From Leptofilum sp041987425 (GTDB taxonomy: Bacteria > Chloroflexota > Anaerolineae > Promineifilales > Promineifilaceae): 64,000 bases of DNA. This document shows, piece after piece, positions 9,401-17,800 of the stretch (positions are counted from its first letter, which is position 1; every line of letters starts with the position of its first letter). The stretch spans positions 28,837-92,836 of the forward strand of contig JBHIWP010000001.1 in assembly GCA_041987425.1 (NCBI GenBank), given 5' to 3'. The position numbers and the translations under genes were made by a program. The notes beneath the pieces were generated by a model that saw nothing but the letters and a program-made list of their open reading frames with translations, had not been told where the DNA came from and ran no database searches.

Positions 9401-9819
9401 AAATACCTACCTACGTTGATTGTCCAGTGATAATAAAAAGAACCAGCCTGCTTTTTACCAGGGTGTAAAAAGCCTGAGCAGGCCACAAATAATTTCTAAA
9501 TAGTTGGCGAGGCTCACAATCATCAGGGGATAGTGACTGGGACGATGTGCTGGCTTGTGCTATCTGTTTTTAAGCGTTTCGGTCAGATGACCGGTGCCAG
9601 ATGGCAGCAATGTTTTTAAACCTGATCCTTAAAATATACCCTCTTTTTTAGCCGAGCTTTCTTACGATTGGCCTTTCACGGAGCGGGGTTTGGTGATTGG
9701 GGTTAATAGCAGGGGAGACGGCCGTATTGGGGTATACGGCCGTCTCTTTTGAAAGGTCGAATTTGCCTTTTTGCTCAAACTCGTTGGTACATTGCAGCTT
9801 AATTCCTTCGGGCAAATAT
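9401..9819. other. Intergenic region with two hairpins, no gene
   Basis: No convincing coding sequence lies here. Near the NRPS start there is a hairpin with arms 9451-9458 and 9465-9472 (CTTTTTAC/GTAAAAAG), probably in the 5' leader of the minus-strand gene starting at 9400. A stronger one lies at 9715-9746. An AT-rich stretch around 9630-9650 could hold the promoter of the 9400 gene, but I cannot point to a convincing -35/-10 pair. Confidence 0.5.
9715..9746 (+). terminator. 13-bp hairpin made of two facing ACGGCCGT octamers
   Basis: Arms 9715-9727 (GAGACGGCCGTAT) and 9734-9746 are perfect reverse complements with a 6-nt loop. TTTTG follows on the plus strand, so the shape suits an intrinsic terminator. 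No plus-strand gene ends here, however. Each arm carries the window's highly iterated octamer. Confidence 0.35.
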
Positions 9820-10302
9820 CTATTCTTGGCTTCGTTTTACCATTTCTATTTCACGCCGATACTTTATTCTTACATCACTGGCCCACTTATCCAGTTCTGG
9901 AATCGTTTTCGTCCTTCTTCTCCAATTACGATATCCCATAGCTTGTACTTCCTCGCGTAGCCAGAGCATAATGTCCCCGTGATGCTCTTTCAACCAACGG
10001 TACCACTGTGGCGTTAGAAACGCAGGCTGAATAAAGTTAAACAAAAGCCCCAGTAGCGCCAATGCTAGCCCTGTATATCCAAATGTATTTGCCCATAATT
10101 CTGGCAGTGGTATGATGACAATAACTGCCCAAAGTATACATGCGATACCTCCAGGCAAAGAAGCATAGTTGATGCCACCCGAATAATAATGTGGAAGAAT
10201 ATATGTTTGTCGACGATAGCCCAATGTGCCACTAACACCTAAATATATTGAACCCAGGCCAACACCTAATAGCAACAAAAGCGCCAAACGTTCAGTATCC
10301 AT
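9820..10302 (-). CDS. Small membrane protein, putative immunity protein of the orphan Rhs tip
   Basis: A 160-residue protein of no family I recognise. About three hydrophobic segments (near residues 5-25, 50-70 and 75-95) are followed by a charged tail of about 60 residues. The start ATG lies 11 nt after the stop of the orphan Rhs toxin fragment and has an AGGA ribosome site. It is a diverged paralogue of the 158-residue protein at 11332-11808. Both share the membrane layout and a tail motif W-x-W/RWL-x-(K/E)EHGDI followed by a hydrophobic/acidic helix. Each lies directly downstream of a different Rhs C-terminal region, which is the standard position of immunity genes in polymorphic toxin loci. 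The immunity role is inference from position and paralogy. Confidence 0.7.
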   Translation of the reverse strand: MDTERLALLLLLGVGLGSIYLGVSGTLGYRRQTYILPHYYSGGINYASLPGGIACILWAVIVIIPLPELWANTFGYTGLALALLGLLFNFIQPAFLTPQWYRWLKEHHGDIMLWLREEVQAMGYRNWRRRTKTIPELDKWASDVRIKYRREIEMVKRSQE

Positions 10303-10313
10303 GTTAGTCTATC

Positions 10314-11323
10314 CTAATTCGCTGGTGACAATATTGGTTGTAAGTTTCGGTCAGCCGGTTGAAGACCCGAAATGACCTGGAAAACTAGCGGTTGAGTATA
10401 TTCACTCCACACGATCCCACCCACTACTGAACCAACAGGAATACAAATCCAAGCAGCTGGTCCACATAGACCACCTAGCGCTCCAAACGCTGCTCCAAAT
10501 ATAGCACTACCACCACCTGCTATTCCTGCACGTGCGAAAGCCTACCCAGTTGTAAGGTAAGGACTGCCGAAATCTTCTGCAAGCTGAAAACCGGCACCAA
10601 TAGCAAAATCCAGTCCGGCCCCTATGCGAGCTACCGAACTTTCCCAATTAGGAAGCTGATTTAGCGGCTTCGTTATTGTCCAGCCAGTTATCGAAGTCTG
10701 ACTTGTTACTCGCGCCACCCAGGGACCGCGACTGGGTAGTGCATCTTCTAGAGCGTTAACAATGTCGTCCGCAGCTCTGGTCAGGTCGTTTGCACTTCCT
10801 CTAGCCATAGGGACGACACCGTGACGTGTATAGAAATTACGGCCGTTTTCGGCAAAAGCAAATACAGGTTCGCCAAACAGCACCCTGAACGAGCCAGGCA
10901 GATTGCGGAAGTTGCGAGTCAAAGCACTGTAGCTAGCAGTCGCTTCAATCAGACCATAGCCTGTATGGTGAATTCCAACGAATGAACGGCCGTATATTCC
11001 AGCCAGTTGAGTTGTAAGACCATAACTAAAGCTAACGGCTGAGGGGATCGGATTAAGCCCGCCGCCTGTTGCCGCTGGGGCACCGTGGGCGGGCCGCCGG
11101 CCGGGTTGGGCTGCAGGGGCCTGCCTAGCGCGGGGTCATACCACCTGCCCCCGCCTAAGTGCACCAGTCCCATCACCGCGTCAGGCATACCCGGCAGCGC
11201 ATCGCTCACGGCCAGGGGCATCGTGCTCGTTAGCACGCCACCAAAGGCATCATAAACCATCCGCCCGGCCTCATCTCCATTTTCATCCAGAGCTACCAGC
11301 GACGTACCCGTCCGGGCATTCAA
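10314..11323 (-). pseudogene. Orphan Rhs tip: core fragment plus alternative toxin C-terminus, frameshifted and interrupted by a stop
   Basis: A promoterless fragment of an Rhs protein. The first part (about 11290-11075) encodes the end of the Rhs core (LDENGDEAG... RWYDPALGRPLQPNP) and is nearly identical to 12628-12843 of the full gene. Around 11080 the frame changes: the core frame ends at 10949, while the toxin sequence continues in another frame (AATGGGLNPIPSAVSF...), open from about 11085. That frame has a TAG at 10542-10544, after SPYLTTG. It then continues in the same frame as a glycine-rich hydrophobic stretch to a final TAG at 10314. The full-length paralogue has the matching layout (NPYLTGSQ, then RAGVSGIAGG). 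The fragment is therefore a displaced tip with one frameshift and one nonsense codon, unless these are sequencing errors. Confidence 0.75.
11075..11290 (-). repeat. 216-bp direct repeat of the Rhs core end (copy 2, orphan)
   Basis: Nearly identical in DNA to 12628-12843, differing by a limited number of point changes. It encodes the last conserved Rhs segment before the variable C-terminus. Similarity stops sharply on both sides, as expected for an orphan tip that can recombine with the main gene to swap toxin domains. Confidence 0.85.
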
Positions 11324-11331
11324 GCAAAAGT

Positions 11332-11808
11332 TTACTGCTCCAGTCCATATTTACGCCTTACCTCTGCTACCCAGGCTTGCAAATCCACCTGCGTTCTCAC
11401 TCGACGTTCCCATCCCCATTTATCTTTTCGCACATCTTCCCACAGTAACTCAATAATGTCGCCGTGCTCTTTTTCCAGCCAGCGTAGCCAGGCCGGTTTT
11501 AGCCAACACGGCTGCCACATAGCCAAAATGTAAGTGATGATTAACAACGGTATCGAAACATACATAACCAAATTACCCCGTGCTTCATTTGCAATGGGTA
11601 AGATGAGAATGAGCCATAAAGACAGAACTGTCAAACCCATTGGTATATATATCAAAACCAATGCACGCGGCATGTACACAGGAAAACCTTTAACTGCGTG
11701 AATATTACGCCAAATGCCTAAAAGAATGACCATTCCCACAGCCAGGAACAGGAATCCCATGCCTCCCATGCAAGTTAAAATGATAAATCCATCTTCATTC
11801 ACCATCAT
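11332..11808 (-). CDS. Small membrane protein, putative immunity protein of the Rhs toxin
   Basis: A 158-residue protein beginning 27 nt downstream of the stop of the giant Rhs gene, with an AAGG ribosome site. Hydrophobic segments near residues 8-32, 48-70 and 78-98 suggest three membrane helices, followed by a cytoplasmic-type charged tail (RWLEKEHGDIIELLWEDV and beyond). It is paralogous to the protein at 9820-10302, with a similar size, membrane layout and EHGDI tail. The sequences are diverged, as expected for immunity proteins matched to different toxins. A membrane immunity protein fits a toxin whose end is a glycine-rich hydrophobic region (inference). I recognise no named family. Confidence 0.7.
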   Translation of the reverse strand: MMVNEDGFIILTCMGGMGFLFLAVGMVILLGIWRNIHAVKGFPVYMPRALVLIYIPMGLTVLSLWLILILPIANEARGNLVMYVSIPLLIITYILAMWQPCWLKPAWLRWLEKEHGDIIELLWEDVRKDKWGWERRVRTQVDLQAWVAEVRRKYGLEQ

Positions 11809-11835
11809 TCACTACCTTATTATCCGGAGCTTCTA

Positions 11836-14800
11836 TCAGGGGCTTGCCAAAGTTGATAAATTCCGTGTTGGGATCGCTCCAATCTTTTCAAAGACCCAAG
11901 GCACCACCTCAAGCTCAAGAACAACCCCTAGTGTAAATGCTACACCTAGACCAACTGGGCCGCCCCAAACTCCTGCTGCAGCCAACCCAATACCTCCCGC
12001 AACACCACCCGCAATTCCAGAAACACCAGCCCTCTGGAACTTCTGAGAGCCTGTCAGATAGGGATTATCATAATCATAGGCAAATTGAATCCCTGCATTG
12101 AATAATCCTCCAATACCCACGCCTATCACTTCTCCCAGTCCCTTCGCAACACTGCGAGATGCAGAAGTGGCTGCCACATCAATTACCTCATCAAATTCGC
12201 GGGACAACAACCTTGCAGTGATGCCACGCTGACCTAATCTGGCCTGGAACTGAATGATCTCATCGGCTGTATCGCCAATATAAGCACGGCCGATAGCGGT
12301 ACGCATCCGTGATCCTTTGAAGAAGAAAGAGAAGGGTCTGCTAAACCACCCATCAGCTAACCGAGTAGAAACAGTAGTAAAGCTATCATCCAAAAAACGC
12401 AGACTCCGCACAGTTCCTTGCAGCTGGACAACACCAAAGCCAGAGGGGATGGATTTATAGATGGTTTGTGCCCAAAGGTGCAGGGCAACGGCCGTCGTTG
12501 GAGGTCCTGCTAACAGTCCTGGAACTTGATTAAACGAAGACTGGATTATTTGGCCTACTGGATTAGTCTGCGCCGCCTGAAACACCCCCGGCTGGCCCAG
12601 CGGCGTCGCTGTATAGCGGTTCAGTGCCTGGGGCACGGTGGGTGGGCCACCGGCGGGGTTGGGCTGCAGCGGCCTGCCCAGCGCCGGGTCATACCACCTG
12701 CCCCTGCCTAGGTGCACCAGTCCCGTCACCGCGTCAGGCACGCCCGGCAGCGCATCGCTCACCGCCAGGGGCATCGTGCTGGTTAGCACGCCACCAAAGG
12801 CATCATAAACCATCTGCCCGGCTTCATCTCCATTTTCATCCAGCAGCAATAAAGAAGTGCCCGATGGATCATTCAAATGGTAATACAGCGCCCCATTCCC
12901 TGTTCGCGTTGCCACCTGCTGCCCGCCCACAAAATAATTCTTCACCACATCTTCCAGCGCAAAACTCCCCGTATGAGCATAAAGCACATCTTGATAGGTC
13001 CAATCGTAATATTCATATACAAAGTGAAGGGTGTCACCTTGTGCCACTAAGTGTGCATTTGGCCAAGAAAAGCTTGGAGCTGCATACACATTTCTTGCCG
13101 ACGTCCATTCATTCTCAGTGAGCCGCACAGTATAATACATAGAGTAAGGAGCAGGAGAAGTTTCATCCTCGTAAATAAAATAGACTAAATTCACAACTCC
13201 ATCTCCAGAAACCACAAGTTTAGCTCCCTCCAGAAAACCATCTCCGACTTGCTCTGGCTCAGACCAGGTCGCGGCTTCGCTGGTTTTATAAAGGTAGGAT
13301 ACTGGAACGGAGCCGTGATCAAATAACAGTGTATGGATTGTGCCTAATTCATCAATGGCAGTCTCACTTACTGTACCAACGTATTCCTGGGATGCCCCCC
13401 AAAAACCATCTTCCCAAATACGGTAATGGGTCAAACTGCTGTCACTATCTGTTTCATGCAAAAAGGCATAGACCGCATTCGCTGCCCCATTAATCATATT
13501 ATGCTCTACCCAGCCGGATCCTAAGTCAGATTCTCCCAGTATAAGGATATCATCTCCCCATGACCCACTTGCCAAGCGAACACGATGCAGAGTTTTTAGT
13601 CCGAAAGGACTATTTGGATCTCTGTCTGGCTTCCAGTTATGTGTCCACATGACATGCACGTTATTTTCATTATCTGTAACCACATGGGCTTTGGCGTTAA
13701 GAAGATAGTCCCACAGGTCCGGCCCTGTTTCATAATCCCTAATATCAAAAGCTTCTGAAACAGCCTCAGGTGCACCCCAACTGGCGCCACCGTCTTGAGA
13801 ATAACTATAATATACATCTGATCCCAGATATTCATATGGGGATACCTGACTCAAGTAGCTATTCCATACCACATGTATGGTTCCATCTGTACCTATTGTA
13901 ATGGAAGGGTAGGAATGCGTGAGGTTTTCATTTGCCGTTGTTGTCTCTTCAACTATTGTTACTGGTGACGTAATGGCAGGATCATCAAGGCGGTAAAATA
14001 AGATATCACCCTCTTCTGCCCAAACAAAATAAGGGATATCGCCATTCATGGCTATAGACGGCATTTCTGACCATTCAGAACTGTTTGAGAGATTAGCTCC
14101 AGAACTATCAGAGGAGGTGCCTTGCATAAACTCGTTCACAAAGAGTTTGCTCTGTGCCTCACCGCTATTCTGTAAGACAAGCTGCCCATTGCCATCGTAT
14201 GTTAACGTGGTGGTAATCACGCTATCAACGGTGTCGCTAACTACCTGTGTCAACCTGTTTTCGGCATCGTACGTGTAGTTTACGATAGTATTGTCCACGA
14301 ATAGACGGCTTACCAAATTACCGTTTTCATCATACTCATACTCTGTGCCTTCTGAATCAGTTCCCGGCAAATGCGGCCGCTCTCCTAACCCGTAAGTAAA
14401 CGCCAGGCCATTGCGATCTGTAAGGTTCCCTACTGCGTCATACTCATAGTTTTGCTGGAACGCTGCATCATTCGAGTCAATTGAATCCAAACGATTGAGG
14501 CCATCATAGGTTGGATTTAGCCACAGTGAAGTTGCCTGACTGTTGTCAGTCCACCAGTCTAACCGTCCAACCTTGTCGAAGAAAAGTTCCAGGTCTTGCA
14601 CGACTTCAGAATTAACATTTGTCGTCTCCACGAAGGCGGGTCTGAATGTGGTGGCGTTATATTGAATAAGTTGCGTTGCTACTCCACCTAAATCCCACAG
14701 TTGTACCTGGCCTAATGCATCATACGTTGCATTGGCAAGATAGGTGTCTTCTCCAACAAGCCCTATTATTTGGTTGGCTGTGCCAAACGTATAAGTGATT

Positions 14801-17800
14801 ACCTCACCATCAGGATACGTAATCGTTTGTAAACGGCCGAAATTGTAACCGTAACTGGTTGTAAACGTACTGCCATCGATCGTTTTCGTCTCTTGGAGTA
14901 ACAGGCCGGTTGGATCATACTGCCACACAGTGTGGCCGGAACCATCCCACATTTCGGTACGAGTGTGATTGGGATACTCAAAGCTAACGGGCGCAGTTTC
15001 TGCGATGTCCAAACCCTCGGGGATTGTGTACGATTTGGTTGTCAGCCGACCTAGCACATCGTATGCCATCGTTGTTACAACACCGCGCGCATCCGTTTGC
15101 GTTTCCAGATTACCCCGCTGGTCATAACTATATAACCAGGTTCCCATATTCGGATCAACCAGTGATACCTTACGTCCAAGGCTGTCATAGGTAATCATGG
15201 TCTGGTTGCCTGCGTCATCAACGATTTGCAACCTGAGGTCAGACGTATTATCCAGGTAATTGTACTGCGTTGTAGTTGTCCCCCCCTCCATAACCGCCGT
15301 TATTCTTCCAAACGCATCCAGGCGATACTCCGTTGGTATTCCTTGTGCATCAGTAGCTATAACCGTTTGCCAATCTGGATAGGCATATTTAATGTGATCC
15401 GTGCCAAATTGATCATCCGTGCTATCTCGCGTTTCAACCGTTAACGGCCGTCCTAAAGCATCGTAAGTCGTGAGCAATTCACGTCGATTCGAGTCATCTG
15501 TGTAGGGCAGAGTGTGCATAATCGGGCGGCCCTGACTGTCGTAGGCATAGCCAGTCTTATTTCCCTCAAGATCTTCCTGATACAATTGTCCCAAACCATT
15601 ATAGGATTGCACAAGATAATCTGTGCGACCGAAGGAATTAATATTTACCGTTAAACCATTAACTGCCTCGCTGATGCTATCATCACTGTATGTGTAGGAA
15701 ACGAAATTGTTTTCTCCAGTTATCAGTTCTGGTCGGCCAAAATCGTCGTAATCATAGTAAGTTTGCGCTCCCCTCATATCACCCGTTCGCATCGCCAGAC
15801 CAAAACGCGCATCATAATCAAAAGTCATCTGAGAACCATCTGGGTAGGAAACGACATCGGGAAATGTTTGATAGGTAGGATCGTACTGAATAGAGGTAGC
15901 ATACAAATCAGAGCCTACCCAGCTTTCATCCACATTTCCTAACAAGTCGAAATGACTGTAGGTTATAAATGCAGGGCCGCCCGCTGATGAAAGATCCGGT
16001 TTTGTTACGGTAACACTTTCTATGGCACTGCTATTTGTATAAAAGACATAGTCATAATCCGTCTGGGAAACGAGAACTGAACCACCATTGTTGAATTGTT
16101 TAACAATAGTGGGGAGGGTGCTATTTAACTGTGAAGCAGTTGGTGGTAAATATTCAATTGCAGTGATGCGTTCATTATTTTCATCAATTCTGGATACATT
16201 ACCGTATTCATCGTAGGAGTAACACGTTTGTAACACAGGCGCAGTTGCCCCCATAACCGTTTCACTGCACCTAACAACTACTGTCCCATTTCCATCAAGT
16301 ACGTAGTTAAACGTGGTTGTAGATAGCTCATTTAGAGAGCGATACGGCTGCCCTATTAGAGCAGAATATGCATAATCCCTGCCGTTTGGATAAGAATAGT
16401 ATGAACCTAATGAATGATAAGTTGTGGTACTCTCATTTTCAGGGGTAGTAATATTTATTTGTTGGTGACCCTTAAAACTACCCTCCACGAAAATGGAGCC
16501 CCCATAGTTATAGGAGGTTACAAAGACCTCCTGCGAAACCGCATCGTATATAGCGCGTGTCCTAACTCGCCAGCGATCCGTGTCTGGTTCTTCACCCTCT
16601 ATGCTTCCCAGATAATTGTGATATACCCTGGTCGCAGCCATCCACGCCTCGATCTTCTCATATCCGTATGTCACGCTGCCACCATACCCGTTTGTAACTA
16701 CTTGTAAATGACCCGTCTCAGCGTAGTTCAAAACGGTTTTGGGTAAGTAACTGGTTTCAGAGGCTCCATATTCTTGCATGCCTCTCAACATAAGATGGTA
16801 CTTTTCAGGCCCATAGCCAAAAGGAGTACCTCCTCCTTGTGTATAGTACTCGTAGTTAAACAAATAGGTGCGTATACGTTCCCCACCCACATACATCTCA
16901 ATTGACATAAGTGCGTCGCGCGGGCCATATTCTCCTCCTGGCCCCACATCATGCATTGTAAAAGGACCAGCATAGTCAGCCCGCCAACCAAAGCTATTGG
17001 TTGTTGCAGGATCAGGTTGTCCATAGATGAACTGAATTTCCCGCATACCGAGAGTGGTAGCCACGTCATTGCTCGTATACTCAATACTAATTGGCCAGGA
17101 AACACTACTTGCAGTTATTTCGGTCATGAAATCATAAACAACATATACATGTTGATCGTAGGTGATGTTGATTGTATTGCCATAACTATCCTGGATCTGC
17201 TCTAATTCATAGCGATATGCTTGACTTGGAGAAGATGCTGAATGAGGTAAAGAACTAGCCGACTTTAGAGTAAATCCAAATCGGTATTGCGTGCCATCTT
17301 GAGTGGTGACTAACCAGTATTTGCTGTCAACGCCATTATCCCCCCCATCTAGGAATGAAATTTTCCAATAGGTAGGATGTTCTGTGTAATAGGAAGTAGA
17401 AGATCCTTCTTGAATAAGTTTTTCGCTGACGCCGTTAAGATTCAAGTAATAATCTCCGGTGTCTACATCCAATTGTATCCAACCCAAACCAGCCAATTCA
17501 AAACCATGCCCAACCAGACCGGCTTGCTGATCCAGCAGCGTATCGGCAGCACCGGAATTGTAAACGAGGCTCAAATTGGGCTGCACGCCATGAGTACCTG
17601 GAGGAACCTGCAGCGGATACTGGTACGTTGCTGCCCCGGTTATCAGATCAACGCCCCCACCGCTTATACTGGGCAGACGACGTAACGGAGGTGTACCCAT
17701 ACCGTAGTTAGTAGCGACAGCAAACTCAGTAATGTTATCTGTTTCTGCCCACACTTTCCCTTGAGCAAAATCTACCGTTGTTGCAACTGGTTGCCAGAGA

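Noticed and set aside
9697..9960. Plus-strand open frame of 87 residues overlapping the putative immunity gene
   Set aside because: It overlaps the 3' end of a better-supported minus-strand gene, shows no family features, and its first part is hairpin DNA.
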